Assembly: GCF_030127125.1 (NCBI RefSeq)
Contig: NZ_CP126156.1
Coordinates: 1-64,000, forward strand
DNA from: Halobaculum litoreum
GTDB lineage: Archaea; Halobacteriota; Halobacteria; Halobacteriales; Haloferacaceae
Direction of reading: 5' to 3'
DNA length: 64,000 bases
Each line of letters starts with the position of its first letter. Position 1 is the stretch's first letter. Below the pieces are notes generated by a model that had not been told where the DNA came from, did no database searches, and saw only the letters and a program-made list of their open reading frames with translations. Below are positions 19,204 to 32,500 of this stretch, one piece after another. The translations under genes were made by a program, and so were the position numbers.

Positions 19204-20994
19204 ATGAGCGACCACCAGCCGCCCGAGCACGACCGCGCGGGCGACGGCGACGAGGCCGCCGACGCGGACGCGTTCGCCGGCGAGAAGGACCCGTCCCTCC
19301 GGAGTCGAGAGGTGACCGCCGGGGCCGAGCGCGCGCCCCACCGCGCGATGTTCCGCGCGATGGGGTACGACGACGCCGACCTCTCCTCGCCGATGGTCGG
19401 CATCCCGAACCCGGCCGCCGACATCACGCCGTGTAACGTCCACCTCGACGACGTCGCCGACGCCGCCCGCGAGGGGATCGAATCGGCGCAGGGGATGCCC
19501 ATCGAGTTCGGCACCGTCACCATCTCCGACGCCATCTCGATGGGGACCGAGGGGATGAAGGCGAGCCTCGTCTCCCGCGAGGTGATCGCCGACTCCGTCG
19601 AGTTGGTCTCCTTCGGCGAGCGCATGGACGCCCTGGTCACGGTCGCCGGCTGCGACAAGAACCTCCCGGGGATGCTGATGGCGTCGATCCGGACGGACCT
19701 CCCGTCCGTGTTCCTGTACGGCGGGTCGATCAAACCCGGCGAACACGACGGGCGCGACGTCACCGTCCAGAACGTGTTCGAGGGCGTCGGCACGTACGCC
19801 GAGGGCGACATGAGCGCCGCGGAGTTGGACGAGATGGAGCGCCACGCCTGCCCCGGCGCGGGCTCGTGTGGGGGGATGTTCACCGCCAACACGATGGCGT
19901 CCATCTCGGAGGCGCTCGGGATGGCGCCGCTCGGCTCCGCCTCGCCGACGGCTGAGTCCGAGGAGCGCTACGACGTGGCGAAACGGGCGGGCGAACTCGC
20001 CCTCGAGTGCGTCCGCGAGGACCGCCGGCCCTCCGACGTCCTCACGAAGGAGTCGTTCGAGAACGCCATCGCCGTGCAGGTGGCGATGGGCGGGTCGACG
20101 AACGCCGTCCTCCACCTGCTCGCGCTGGCGGCCGAAGCCGAGATCGACCTCGACATCACGGAGTTCGACGAGATCTCCCGCCGGACGCCGAAGATCGCGA
20201 ACCTCCAGCCCGGCGGCACGCGCGTCATGCAGGACCTCGACGCGGTCGGCGGCGTCCCGGTCGTGATCCGCCGGCTCGTCGAGGGCGGGTACATGCACGG
20301 CGACGCCATGACGGTGACCGGCCGGACGGTGGCCGAGGAGATCGCCCTCCTCGAGGAGACGGGCCACCTCCCCGCGGACGACGACATCGAGGCGGACTTC
20401 CTGTACACCGTCGACGAGCCGTACAGCGAGGAGGGGGCGATCAAGGTGCTGACGGGCAACCTCGCGCCCGACGGCGCGGTGCTGAAGGTGACCGGCGACG
20501 ACGCGTTCCACCACGAGGGCCCCGCCCGCGTGTTCGAGGCCGAGGAGGACGCGATGGCGTACGTCCAGTCGGGCGCCATCGAGTCCGGCGACGTGATCGT
20601 CATCCGCAACGAGGGGCCCCGCGGCGGGCCCGGGATGCGCGAGATGCTCGGCGTCACCGCGGCCGTCGTCGGCGCCGGCCACGAGGACGACGTCGCCCTC
20701 CTGACGGACGGCCGCTTCTCGGGAGCGACGCGCGGGCCCATGGTCGGCCACGTCGCTCCCGAGGCCGTCGAGGGCGGCCCCATCGGCCTCGTCGAGGACG
20801 GCGACACCGTGACCGTGGACATCCCGAACCGCGACCTCTCGGTCGATCTGAGCGACGACGAACTCGCCGAACGCGCCGACGCCTACGAGCGCCCCGAGCC
20901 GCCGTACCGCGGCGGCGTGTTCGCCAAGTACGCCCGCGACTTCGGGAGCGCGGCGAACGGCGCCGTCACGAACCCGATGGCGAAGCGCGACTGA
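19204..20994 (+). CDS. ilvD: Dihydroxy-acid dehydratase
   Basis: IlvD dehydrates 2,3-dihydroxy-acids to 2-oxoacids in isoleucine and valine synthesis and carries an Fe-S cluster. The 596-residue protein is intact. Cluster cysteines lie in [14 protein letters not shown] (Cys150) and [15 protein letters not shown] (Cys222). Other family stretches are [20 protein letters not shown] and [20 protein letters not shown] short acidic N-terminal extension precedes the family core. It is monocistronic here, not next to other ilv genes. Confidence 0.96.
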   Translation: MSDHQPPEHDRAGDGDEAADADAFAGEKDPSLRSREVTAGAERAPHRAMFRAMGYDDADLSSPMVGIPNPAADITPCNVHLDDVADAAREGIESAQGMPIEFGTVTISDAISMGTEGMKASLVSREVIADSVELVSFGERMDALVTVAGCDKNLPGMLMASIRTDLPSVFLYGGSIKPGEHDGRDVTVQNVFEGVGTYAEGDMSAAELDEMERHACPGAGSCGGMFTANTMASISEALGMAPLGSASPTAESEERYDVAKRAGELALECVREDRRPSDVLTKESFENAIAVQVAMGGSTNAVLHLLALAAEAEIDLDITEFDEISRRTPKIANLQPGGTRVMQDLDAVGGVPVVIRRLVEGGYMHGDAMTVTGRTVAEEIALLEETGHLPADDDIEADFLYTVDEPYSEEGAIKVLTGNLAPDGAVLKVTGDDAFHHEGPARVFEAEEDAMAYVQSGAIESGDVIVIRNEGPRGGPGMREMLGVTAAVVGAGHEDDVALLTDGRFSGATRGPMVGHVAPEAVEGGPIGLVEDGDTVTVDIPNRDLSVDLSDDELAERADAYERPEPPYRGGVFAKYARDFGSAANGAVTNPMAKRD

Positions 20995-21051
20995 GCGACG
21001 CACCGCACCGCCGGCTCGCCCGCCGACCCATCCGCCGACTCACCCGTCCAT

Positions 21052-22246
21052 TCACTCCCCGTCGCCGTCCTCGCGCGGGTTCACCGTCTCGTGGACGCCG
21101 AGCACCAGCGCCGGCACGACGAGCATGAACAGGTGCTCCTCCAGCGGGATCCCGAGCAGCTCGACCCCCGTGCGCATCGGGATCGAGAACACGCCCACCT
21201 CCAGCGTGTACCAGTCCCAGACGTACGCGACCGGGTAGACGGCGGCGACGGTCCGCGCGGCGCGCCACAGCGCGTCGCGGCCCGCGCGGACGAGCAGGAG
21301 GGCCGCGGCCGACCCGAACACGACCTCCGTCGCGAGGTAGGTGTACGGCCCGAAGGCGGTGACGTCCGGCAGGGCGACCCCGGCGGCGACGAGCGGCCGG
21401 AAGAACACCGCCACGAGCAGGCCCGCGAGGAACAGGTACGCGCCGCGCACGAGCAGCATCGTCGCCGTCGTCGGCTCGCGCCGCACCGCGACCGCCGCGA
21501 CGGCGCCGAACGCGAGGCTGGCGACCGGCGAGGCCGGCGGGAGCACGCCCGTGATCGCGAGCGGGACGACCGCGAACAGGCCGCCCGCGAGGCACGCGAC
21601 CGCGAGCGACCGGGCGGGCGCGGGCCCGAGCGACGGCGACGGTCCGCTTGTCGATGGAGCGGTCGTACGCGTAGTCCTGCGCGTCGTCGATCACCTTCAC
21701 GCCGGCGAGCGTGACGACGAACACCGCCGCCAGCGCGACGGGCGCGACGGCGAGCGTCCCCGTCTGGGCGGCGTAGCCGCCGAGCAGGCACAGCGCGATG
21801 CCGACGGGGTAGCCCAGCGTCGTCGTCACGGGGTTCGTGTCGAACTGCGGCGCGTGGAGGTAGCCGACCGCCCACATCGGCGCCGCGAGCGCGACCGCGA
21901 CCGGCGTCGCGAGGACGGCGAGGCCGACGAGGCAGGCGGCGAAGCCGACGGTCGCGCCCGCGAGGCCGAGGCGACAGCCGCGCTCGGTCATCGGGTGGTC
22001 GTCGTCCTCGCCGCGGCGGTGGAAGTCGACGTAGCCGTCCTTCACGTGGGCGGTGTAGACGGCGAAGAACGCCGCGCCGGCGTACACGAGCGCGACCGCC
22101 GGGTCGAACGCGCGCGTCCCCTCGCTCGCCAGCGCCGCGCCGAACAGCGCCGTCGCCACCGGGGGCAGCATGAACACCGGGTGGACCTGCGAGGCGTACG
22201 CGCGGGCGACGGCGACGGGCCCGTCGCCGTGACGGGCGAGTGCCAT
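21052..22246 (-). CDS. UbiA-type prenyltransferase fused to a lycopene-cyclase-like domain (frameshifted)
   Basis: The N-terminal two thirds form a polytopic UbiA-like domain. Its two acidic motifs are HVKDGYVDFHRRGEDDDHPM and KVIDDAQDYAYDRSIDKRTV, which in this family bind prenyl diphosphate through magnesium. The C-terminus has the CrtY-type half-cyclase signature DWYTLEVGVFSIPMRTG followed by GIPLEEHLFMLVVPAL. One base is missing near 21625, and the joined frame runs through hydrophobic RSLAVACLAGGLFAVVPLAI. About 398 residues. It is likely a membrane enzyme in isoprenoid or carotenoid metabolism. The exact reaction is unknown. Confidence 0.82.
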
Positions 22247-22374
22247 GCAGGGTGGTCGCCGTCGCCGGCGATAAAACGCCCGCCGCCCCCTGCCCCCGCC
22301 CCACCCCGCCCCGTCCCCGCCGCCGACCGGATCGGGAGGTCGATTCATATGGTCGGACGACCAACAGGACGGGT

Positions 22375-22827
22375 ATGAGCGACTCGACGGGGGACCTCGA
22401 CGCGTTGGTCGACAACGAGATGAGTGCGGCGGCGACGGCGGCCGCGCTCCGCGAGCACGGCACCGGCGTGCTGTCGCTGGCGCGCGGGGGCGAGGCGTAC
22501 GCCGTGCCCGTGTCGTTCGGCTTCGACGGCGAGCGCTGCTACTTCGTGTTCATCGGCTACCACGAGCCGAGCACGAAGACGACGTTCGCGGAGTCGACCG
22601 AGCGGGCGACGCTGACGATGTACGACGTCGACGGCCGCGACGACTGGCACAGCGTCTCCGTCCGCGGGCCGTTGACCCGGCTCGGCGAGGACGACTGGCC
22701 GGCCGCGCGCGAGGCCATCGGCGACAACGGCTGGTACCCCGGCCTGTTCCGCCGGGCCGACCCCCGCGGCCGGATCGACCTGTGGGCGCTCGACGCGGAG
22801 GAAGTGACCGGATACGAGAGCGGCTGA
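22375..22827 (+). CDS. Pyridoxamine 5'-phosphate oxidase-like flavin-binding protein
   Basis: This 150-residue split-barrel protein resembles the PPOX class. Features are MSAAATAAALREHGTGVLSL, the barrel strand YAVPVSFGFDGERCYFVFIG, and a central STKTTFAESTERATLTMYDV. The start ATG 22375 lies after a short spacer from the divergent UbiA gene. Such proteins bind FMN or F420 and act as small oxidoreductases or stress proteins. The substrate is unknown. Confidence 0.85.
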   Translation: MSDSTGDLDALVDNEMSAAATAAALREHGTGVLSLARGGEAYAVPVSFGFDGERCYFVFIGYHEPSTKTTFAESTERATLTMYDVDGRDDWHSVSVRGPLTRLGEDDWPAAREAIGDNGWYPGLFRRADPRGRIDLWALDAEEVTGYESG

Positions 22828-22915
22828 GGGCGTCGTCGCTGTTTCGCGACACGTCGGGAGAACGAGCCCGACCGCGAGCGGCGCGGCGCCGACCGTCGCC
22901 GGGGCGCCGCTCAGT

Positions 22916-25303
<2,388 letters not shown>

Positions 25304-25316
25304 TGGGACCGCCGAG
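25304..25316. repeat. attL: 13-bp attachment core
   Basis: tgggaccgccgag is identical to the 3' end of tRNA-Pro at 54211-54223. Flanks diverge immediately on both sides. The repeat lies 63 bp beyond the integrase stop codon. Confidence 0.85.
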
Positions 25317-25379
25317 TGGGTAACCCCCCTGCTTCGACTGCAATTCTAGCCGTTTCAGCGTCTGTGTCGAGTGATCCGA

Positions 25380-26421
25380 TCATAGTCCAGCCTCCGCAAT
25401 TTCGTCTCGCCGCCGGTCCAGTTCCTCGCCGAGATTCGGCTTGTCGTAGTACGCCCTGATCGTGTCCGGGAGCGCGTCGACGCGGCCCGCGACCTTCTGG
25501 ATACGAACGCCGCGGTTCCGCAGATCCGTGATCCGGCCCGTCCGGATCGGGTGCGGACTCAGGGCGGACGGGCACTTGCTCTCGTGTCCGTGTTCTCGGT
25601 ACTGGCAGGTATCCGGGTCCTCGTCGTGGGGACACCCACCGCGGAAACACGGGTGAGTGAGGTTGTACGTCGTTCGCCGGAACGTCGAGGACGTCGGGCG
25701 GCCGAACTTCGAGGTGAACAGCGGTTTCCGGCCGAAGTCGTCCTCCACGTCCCGCCGGTGCTCGCGGATGTAGTGCCGCAGCCTCGACCGTCTTCTCGTT
25801 CAAGACGTTCAGCCGCTCCCCGGTGAGGCCGTTCTTGAGGCGTGTCTCCGACTCCTCGCGACTGACGAACCGCACGGTTCCGTCCTCCGCGTCGAAGTCG
25901 TCGAGGTCGAGGGCCTGAAGGCCGGAGATACGCGCGCCCGTGTCCCACATCGTGATGAACAGCGCGTGGTCCCGGGTCGCGTAGCGGAACCTGTCGAGGT
26001 GGTCGAGGATCGCGTGGGCCCGCTCCCGACCGAGCATCAGATCGCTCGACGCCTCCCCCTTCGTCAGCGACGGGATGTGGGCCGAGAACTTCTCCACGAG
26101 GGCCGGTTCGACCGCCTCCAGCGCGACCCCGTAGCTCATGAACTGCCGGACGGTCCGGAGTTCGTTCTTCATCGAGGTGTTGTTCAGCGCCGGCGCGCGG
26201 TGGTCCCGGTACGCCTTGATGTCGCGACCGTCGACGATGTTCAGGTTCAGGGCGTCCTCCGATTCGAGCCACTGGACGAACTGGCGGACCCGTCGCCGGT
26301 ACGAGTGGGCCGTACTCCCGGCCGTGTCGGCCTCGATCACGTCCAGCCACTCCTCCATCGCCTGCCGCGGCGTGATCGGCCGGAGGTCGTCCCGGTTGGC
26401 GTGTGAGGTGTCGAAGCTCAC
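25380..26421 (-). CDS. int: Tyrosine recombinase / integrase (frameshifted)
   Basis: This integrase catalyses site-specific integration and excision. An N-terminal SAM-like core-binding domain (about residues 15-110: TPRQAMEEWLDVIEADTAGS) precedes the catalytic domain. The first catalytic Arg is in DTGARISGLQALDLDDF (near residue 164), the His/Arg pair in SPHPIRTGRITDL, and the nucleophile Tyr in RAYYDKPNLGEELD. A Cys/His cluster (CFRGGCPHDEDPDTCQYREH) suggests a zinc-binding insert. One base, probably C, is missing near 25783. Without it the frame runs on falsely to 25258. The start is GTG 26421 with a good GGAGGG site. Confidence 0.93.
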
Positions 26422-26457
26422 GCCGATCCCTCCGGCGAGAACCGTTCCCGGACGCGA

Positions 26458-27036
26458 TCACTCACCGAGCATCACCTCCTTCGCCCGCTTCACGCGCTTG
26501 AACTCGTCCTCGGATCCGTCCGGAGTGTCGGGGTGGACCTCCGTGACGAGATCCCGGTAGGCGTCCCGGACCGCTCCGTCGTCGGCGTCCGCCGAGACAC
26601 CCAACACCTCGTGGGCGGGAACGCGGGCCGGAGCCGCTCCCTCGTCGCCCGGCGGGAGTCGCGCCGCCGCGAACTCCGCGTCACCCGTTTGAACGGGGCG
26701 CTGTCCGCGCATCCGCGTCTCGTGGATCCACTTGTAGACCCAGCGGACGTTGTCCCGAAGCCGCGGGCTGGCGTCGCACGCGACGGCGTACTGTTCGCCG
26801 TCCATGCTCCAGCGGAGAACGAACCCCGGATCGTCGGGACTCGCGTTGTGGAGCGGAAGCCCGTTCGACTTCGTGTGTTGGTTTCCGATGGACGCGCGCC
26901 AGTCGTCGGCGTCGAGGCGGTCCATCTCCGCCGCGAGTTCCTTCGTCGTGTCCGCGAGGGACGCGCGGAAGCTCCGGTTACGCTCGCGCTGACGGGGCGG
27001 TGTCCGGTCCCAACCGGCGGGCCAGTCGAGACTCAC
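26458..27036 (-). CDS. J-domain (DnaJ-like) protein
   Basis: This 192-residue protein has a novel N-terminal region (about 1-125, LRWSMDGEQYAVACDASPRL and RWVYKWIHETRMRGQRPV). A C-terminal J domain reads AHEVLGVSADADDGAVRDAY followed by the hallmark HPD in TEVHPDTPDGSEDEFKRV. J domains recruit and stimulate Hsp70 (DnaK). It begins GTG and lies 37 bp upstream of integrase on the same strand, in a run of small genes from 28307. An element-encoded J protein could recruit host DnaK to replication or assembly. That role is inferred. Confidence 0.82.
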   Translation of the reverse strand: MSLDWPAGWDRTPPRQRERNRSFRASLADTTKELAAEMDRLDADDWRASIGNQHTKSNGLPLHNASPDDPGFVLRWSMDGEQYAVACDASPRLRDNVRWVYKWIHETRMRGQRPVQTGDAEFAAARLPPGDEGAAPARVPAHEVLGVSADADDGAVRDAYRDLVTEVHPDTPDGSEDEFKRVKRAKEVMLGE

Positions 27037-27042
27037 CGTTCC

Positions 27043-27345
27043 TCACCCCCAGCGTGTCCAGCGCCTCGCGGGCTGCGCGGCGTCCGCGACGTTCGCCCGC
27101 TCCACGAGTTCCCGGACGAGTTCGTCCTTCTCGCGGCGCTCCGGATCCCGGTGGACCGTCGGCCACGGGACGCCTCGGACCTCCGTCCAGAGTTCGTACA
27201 TGGCCTCACGGTCCAGCCGGACGACGACGCGCTCGCCGCCCTCCGTCGCGAACCGGAGCGTCCACGGCTCCGGCTCCGCCCCCAGCGGTCCGTAGGTGAC
27301 GGACGCGGCGCGACCGACGGTGAACCGCTCCACGTCCAGCGTCAC
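27043..27345 (-). CDS. Hypothetical protein of the element's early operon
   Basis: This 100-residue soluble protein, starting GTG at 27345, contains RFATEGGERVVVRLDREAMY and an Arg/Trp-rich C-terminus. Its start overlaps the stop of the upstream gene in a GTGA arrangement, showing translational coupling. The next gene starts 6 bp beyond. No family was recognised. Confidence 0.65.
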   Translation of the reverse strand: MTLDVERFTVGRAASVTYGPLGAEPEPWTLRFATEGGERVVVRLDREAMYELWTEVRGVPWPTVHRDPERREKDELVRELVERANVADAAQPARRWTRWG

Positions 27346-27871
27346 CGGCCGTCACCTCCGTCCTCCGCGACCTCGACACGGTAGGTCCGCGCATCCTCAC
27401 CGTAGGGCTTCACCGTCACCTCGCGGATCCCGATCCCCTCGTTCACGACGCGCCGGCCGTCCGCTTCGAGGCTCCGGCGGTCGATCAGGGGATAGCGGTC
27501 GCGGTCCGCGCCGCGCGGCTTCACGTCGACCGTCGCGCCGCGGGCGCGGAACACGACGCCGTCGGAGACGTCGGCGTCCGCCGGAACCTCCAGCCGTCAC
27601 CGTCCAGCGTCAGCGTCCGGTCCGCGGTTCCGCCGTCGAGGGCGACCCCGAGGGCGGCGTCCTTCTCCCCACGACCCGCGAGCGTCACCGCGGCGACGTG
27701 GGTCCGCCGTTCGCCACACCGGGGGCACCCGGCTTGGACGAGACGGTGACGCGAGTCCGTGTCCACCGTCGCGCCGTCGTCGCGGACGACCGGGTAGACG
27801 CGGACCGTCTGTTCGTTCCCGCAGATACGGCACACGTAGCCGACTCCAGCGGTGACGTCCACGTCGGTCAC
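27342..27871 (-). CDS. Zinc-ribbon protein (frameshifted)
   Basis: The N-terminal half carries two CxxC pairs (YVCRICGNEQTVRVYP and AGCPRCGERRTHVAAV), a classic zinc ribbon. After a one-base loss near 27592 the frame continues LEVPADADVSDGVVFRARGA and ends in EVTVKPYGEDARTYRVEVAE. Joined length is about 176 residues. The start is GTG 27871, overlapping the stop of the gene upstream (GTGA). The likely role is nucleic-acid or protein binding. The split into two reading frames is most simply a sequence error. Confidence 0.66.
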
Positions 27872-28307
27872 GCCGACTCACCTCCGGTCGCCTCGTCGTC
27901 TCCAGCATCCTCCCGCGGGATCGCGGTGGCGAAATGGCCGGTTTCGCGTCGGTGGTCGCCCGCCACTTCTTGGGCGGCCTTCGACTCCGCGAACCACCCG
28001 ACGGCTTCACACCCGTCGTCACACCACGCGACGAACTCGGCGTCCTCGGGATCGACTCCGCCGCCGTCCGCCGCGACCCGCCGGCTGGGTTCTCCGTCGG
28101 GCGAGTCGTCGAGGACGAACGCGATCTCGCGGAGCGTCACGGCCGCGGCGTCGAACCCGCACGGCGCCAGCGTCGTCCGTCCGGGGCCGGCCGACGTCAG
28201 GCCGTGGTCCGCGAGCGGGCGTCCACAGTCGGGACAGTCGGTTCTCTCGGAAAGCGGTGCGTCCTCTCGTTCGGGGGTTTGATGGCCCCCATAGCGTCGT
28301 CGTACAT
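27868..28307 (-). CDS. Small cysteine-rich (zinc-finger) protein, probable frameshift near its start
   Basis: An open frame continues upstream of the internal GTG at 28140 and contains ERTDCPDCGRPLADHGLTSA, an N-terminal CxxC pair. WCDDGCEAVGWFAESKAAQE follows. No start codon lies in that frame, but ATG 28307 or 28292 in the adjacent frame (MYDDAMGAIKPPNER) would join after a one-base correction near 28262. It is the first gene of the leftward operon that leads to integrase. Probably a metal-binding regulator or adaptor. Unknown family. Confidence 0.55.
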
Positions 28308-28549
28308 GGCTTTCGTGCCTCGATCACGAAGGCCCGCGCGGGCCGGCGTCCCAAGCGCCGGGTCCGCAAACTTCTGCGAATAGGGACCCATCGGGGAGCG
28401 ACGGGTCCGCGAAGTGCCTTCGTTACAACCCTGTGAGAACAGAGGGTGCTTAAGTCTTAGCACATATCTGCTATTGATATAGCGAATATGTGCCACCACC
28501 GTCCCCGAACCTCCAGTAATAAAGGGACTGAACTGGCTGTAATAGCCGA
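28308..28549. promoter_or_regulatory. Divergent control region with 34-bp nested palindrome
   Basis: This spacer separates the leftward early operon from the rightward repressor gene. At 28460-28493 it has a nested perfect palindrome: GCACATAT, 2 nt, GCTAT, 4 nt, ATAGC, 2 nt, ATATGTGC. A TATA-like taataaag at 28517-28524 lies about 26 bp before the repressor ATG, fitting a leaderless transcript. A leftward TATA candidate (acttaagc on the minus strand, about 28450-28457) abuts the palindrome. A GC hairpin, ggaccc-N13-gggtcc, occurs about 28385-28411. Confidence 0.7.
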
Positions 28550-28828
28550 ATGCGACCCCGGCCGGAGTGGATGTCGTTGAACGACTCCGTCGTGCTTGAA
28601 TTCCTATCTGAGCACGATCTTGAGCTTCCGCCGAAGTCCGTGTACGTGAATTTGAATCGCCATGGACACGACATCGGGTACTCGACAGTCCGTCTCCGGC
28701 TGAACACACTGGAAGAACATGGACTGTTGAGGAAGGCAGACTCCGGATATTACGAGGTAAGTCAGAAGGGGCGGCTCTGGCTCGACGATGAACTCGATGC
28801 TTCCGACCTCGAGGACGACGGAGAATGA
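28550..28828 (+). CDS. Winged-helix transcriptional regulator, phage phiH1 repressor-like
   Basis: This 92-residue winged-helix protein reads RPEWMSLNDSVVLEFLSEHD, then GYSTVRLRLNTLEEHGLLRK with wing residues SGYYEVSQKGRLWLDDELDA. The layout matches repressors of the haloarchaeal phiH1 type, which hold proviral promoters silent. Its own promoter lies beside a 34-bp palindrome that separates it from the leftward early operon. It overlaps the next small gene by ATGA. It is a strong candidate for the lysogeny switch. Confidence 0.8.
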   Translation: MRPRPEWMSLNDSVVLEFLSEHDLELPPKSVYVNLNRHGHDIGYSTVRLRLNTLEEHGLLRKADSGYYEVSQKGRLWLDDELDASDLEDDGE

Positions 28829-28920
28829 GATACGGATACCCACTCTCCGCCAAGCTGTTCATCGCCCTCGTGTTCGGCGGCACGTTCGCGCTGCTGGCGC
28901 TGGTACTCTTCTGGCTCTGA
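28825..28920 (+). CDS. 31-residue single-helix membrane peptide
   Basis: An ATG overlapping the repressor stop (ATGA) opens a 31-codon frame: MRYGYPLSAKLFIALVFGGT and then nine more hydrophobic residues to FWL. It is one membrane helix with a basic N-terminus. Translational coupling to the repressor gene supports it as real. It could anchor or modulate the repressor. Function unknown. Confidence 0.5.
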   Translation: MRYGYPLSAKLFIALVFGGTFALLALVLFWL

Positions 28921-28936
28921 GTCGCGGCCATCCGAC

Positions 28937-29188
28937 TCACTCCGTGATCACGTCGAGGTGCAGTCCGAGCCGCTGGACCGTCGCCTCACACCACGCCGGG
29001 ACGAAGCCGGCACCCTCGTAGATCGCTTCCTCCTCGTCGGTGACGCGGAATCGTTCGCGGTCGTTCCCGCGATGGAGCGTCAGCCTGACCTCGTCGGACC
29101 GATACGCCTCTTCATCGATGCTGAACCGGATCTCCGGCGCGTCGTCGTCGGTGTCCTGGGGGGACAGGACGCGATCTCTCGTCGACAT
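28937..29188 (-). CDS. Hypothetical acidic protein of the element
   Basis: This 83-residue soluble acidic protein, MSTRDRVLSPQDTDDDAPEI to the C-terminal RLGLHLDVITE, contains a beta-rich centre (EVRLTLHRGNDRERFRVTDE). It converges on the 31-residue peptide gene and is transcribed from the 29.2-kb intergenic region. No recognised family. Confidence 0.58.
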   Translation of the reverse strand: MSTRDRVLSPQDTDDDAPEIRFSIDEEAYRSDEVRLTLHRGNDRERFRVTDEEEAIYEGAGFVPAWCEATVQRLGLHLDVITE

Positions 29189-29502
29189 CGAGCGAACGGA
29201 GTACCGTTTCGGGTTTGAATAGGTGAGAGAAGCCGACTATCTTTCAGGGCTCAAGAACAGAATCACCATACAGCGTCGACCCACCGATCCACTTCCGGAC
29301 AAACAGCCCTCAAATTCCGGCACTTCCGGACACGAATATTGTGACACACCCCGTTTCCGGCAGATGAGAGTTGTGATATTCTGCGATCCTGACAACTCGG
29401 TTAGGGCGTGCTGAATACAGGGCGCTCTTTCATCGTGGTGGGGTACTCTTTCGAGAAGTTATAAGGTATGTTGGATGGACCCTCAGCCAACGAGACTTCA
29501 TT
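29189..29502. promoter_or_regulatory. Intergenic region before the type IIG gene
   Basis: No gene is seen in these 314 bp. GC is lower than in the core. A 12-bp direct repeat, cacttccggaca, occurs at 29290-29301 and 29321-29332. A TATA-like gttataagg at 29458-29466 lies about 37 bp before the restriction-modification start and is its likely promoter. Confidence 0.5.
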
Positions 29503-32500
29503 ATGACCACGGACGAGATTCGTTCTGATCTGGAGAATTTTGTAGACGATCTCTACCGACGGTTGAACTCGCGCGAGTTGCAGGAGGTTCTGGACGGCGA
29601 CATTCGTCGGGAATTGACTGGCGATGATCTCGGCCTGATGACTCTGAATTTACTGGATATCCGCCCGAACGATGGTTGGAGCGGCACCTGATTGAATACG
29701 TTCTTGATGATCTCGGGTTGGATTGGGAACCCCAGCCTTACGGCCGTGACGATGACAGACCGGACTTCGAGGTTCGCGGCGTCGGCGTTGCGTTGATGGG
29801 CGAGAACAAGTCGATGAACAAGATTGACGAAGCCATCTCGGATATGGAGGCATACCTCGTCAACAAGGCGATTGGGCCAGACTACGGTATCGCCACCGAT
29901 GGGATCGAGTGGCACCTGATTCGCATCGAGATTGGTGGCGACTTCGCTGACTACCAGACCATCCGCGAGTTGGACTTTCGTCCGGTTCTGCAGGCCATCG
30001 CAGCAGGCGGGTACGTGGACTTCGATGTCGACGTGGATGTTGACGGGGAAATTGAGTCCTTCTGGGACGTGTTTGCCGAGGAGCACCTTACGAGCCTGCT
30101 CACTGAGACTGCGCCACGCGAGCTACGCGACACACGCCGCCGCGGCATTGAGGACTTCTTCGATTTGTACATCGAGTTACTGTTCGGTCAAGGGAAGGGG
30201 GACTACGAGTACAAGACGAATTTGATGGAGGACATAGTGGCCCCGCGTGGGGCCTCGGAGAGTGAGAAGAGGGTATTCGCGATCACACTCGTGAACCGGC
30301 TGTTCTTCATCAAGTTCCTCGAGGATAAGGGAGTGTTCGATGAGAACGATTTCCTTCTGAAGCGGGTTGAGGCGTACCACGAGTACGAGGGGGAAATCGC
30401 CGGGAACCTTTACGAATCCCAGATCAAGCCGCTGTTCTACAAACTGCTGAACACGCCGCGTCCGGAGCGCGAACCCAAGTACCGGATGGGGTGGTTCGAC
30501 GACGTCGACTACCTGAACGGCGGCCTGTTCCGTGAGAACGTGTCGAACGAGCAGGAGTACGTGGTGAAGGACAGGGTCCTCCCAACCCTCATTGAAGACT
30601 TGATTCACCACCAACCTGGGGACGGCGACGGTGGTCTTGACCCCTCAATGATCGGCTCGGTCTTCGAGAAAACCATTACCCACCTCGAGTACGAGCGCGA
30701 TCAACAGGACATCGGGGCCTACTATACGCCGAACGATGTGACTCGAATGATCACCCGGCAAACGGTTGACCCGAAAGTAAAGGACGAGTTGGTGGACGTG
30801 TACGGTGAGTATTCTGGCGTCGAGAAAGACGCGTTCGCCACTCGTCACGAAGACACGTCCCTACAGGAGATGCTGCGCCACGTAGAAGATAGAGAGGGAT
30901 GGTTTGGAGACCCCGATGCCACCGAGGACGCGCTCGAGAGGATTAGCAATCTCAGAGTGCTTGACCCTGCGTGTGGGAGCGGTCACTTCCTCACAACTGC
31001 GATGGACGAGCTTCACCGCGTCCAGATGAGTCTGCTGCGGGGGTTGAACGGAGGAGACGAACCAGATGGTGGGACGGTCTTCGAAGAGAAGAAACAACTC
31101 GCGCTCAACTCGATCTACGGCGTCGATGCCGAACCTGTCGGGTGCGAGATTGCGAAGCTGCGCGTATGGTTGAAGATCGTTGAGGGCGGGTGGGACGATG
31201 ACTACGGCCGTCTTCCGAATATCGACGTGAACATCTCGTCCGGGAATTCACTGATCGGTCTCCCAATCGCGGGCACGACGACGGCTTCACTCGACATTTC
31301 TGACGTGTACGAGACGATTGATGAGGTGCTGGAGCGTCGGATAGAGTACAAGTACGAGGAGGCGGCCGGTGAGAGGTTGGAGATTGAACGTCTTGAAGAG
31401 GAAATTCAACCTGCCCTCAATCGCGAGTTGTTGCGACAGTTGAACTTCGAGTTTGAGACCGAGGTTGAAGACGTGACCGAGTTCGATGACGTGGTGGCGT
31501 CAATTGACGACGATCTGCTGCACTCGCAGGTGTCGTCGGTGAAGGTGCAACGCGAGGACGACAAGGCACTTACCGACGAACAGTTAGAGCGACTCGATGA
31601 GGCCGGTTTCGACTACGATGAGTGGCGAGATGTGAACAAGAGCGCGAGATTGGACGTGAAGGAGCGCGAGCAGTCTAACGGCCACGACGACGAGGATTGG
31701 AACACGAAGGAATCTATCGTCGAGGATTTGCGAGGAATGTTGGGGGACGGATTCGTTTTTGACGAGTTCGTGCGCCGGCCGCTGGAGTATGACTTCGGGA
31801 ATATCTTCGGCGAGCCTTTCCACTGGTTCGCGGAGTTCCCCGAGGTGTCGCCACGGTACGGCGAGGAGGGTGAAGGTAGCAGTCGAACGCTCAACTTCGA
31901 CTTGATCCTCGGAAACCCACCTTACGGGGACATCATGGGACAGAGTGAGAAGGTGTTGACTGACACCTACGACACGGGTGGTATCAACGACACGGCGGCG
32001 CAGTTTGTCGAGCGACAATTGCAGTTGCTTGACGACGGGGGATACTTCGGGAACATCACGACACTCCGACTCGTTTACCAGTCTAATCTCAAGCCCGTTC
32101 ACGACAAGATGCGCGAGACGATGCCGGAGACGCTCATCTCGTGCTTCGCCAGCCGCCCCACATCAGTCTTCGAGAATGCCGAGGTGCGGGCGTCCATCAT
32201 CACGGGGAAGAAGACAAACTCCGAGGAGAGTGGCGAGATTCGAACAAGCGAGTTCGTGCGGATGAATAGCGACAACCGCGAGCAAGTGCTGTCGAACACG
32301 ATTGATTACCACGCCGTCGAGGGGTACGAGTTGGGTGAGAAGATCGGCGTTCACGACTCGAGGTACTCGATGCCGAAACTGGGGCCACAAGCGCACGTCG
32401 ATTTGATTGAGACGTTGCGGCAGAAGTCGATAGGAGATGATGGCGAGGTATTCCGCGACCGTGAGCAGGACAGCGAGACGCCGCACGTCGTGTGGCGGAG

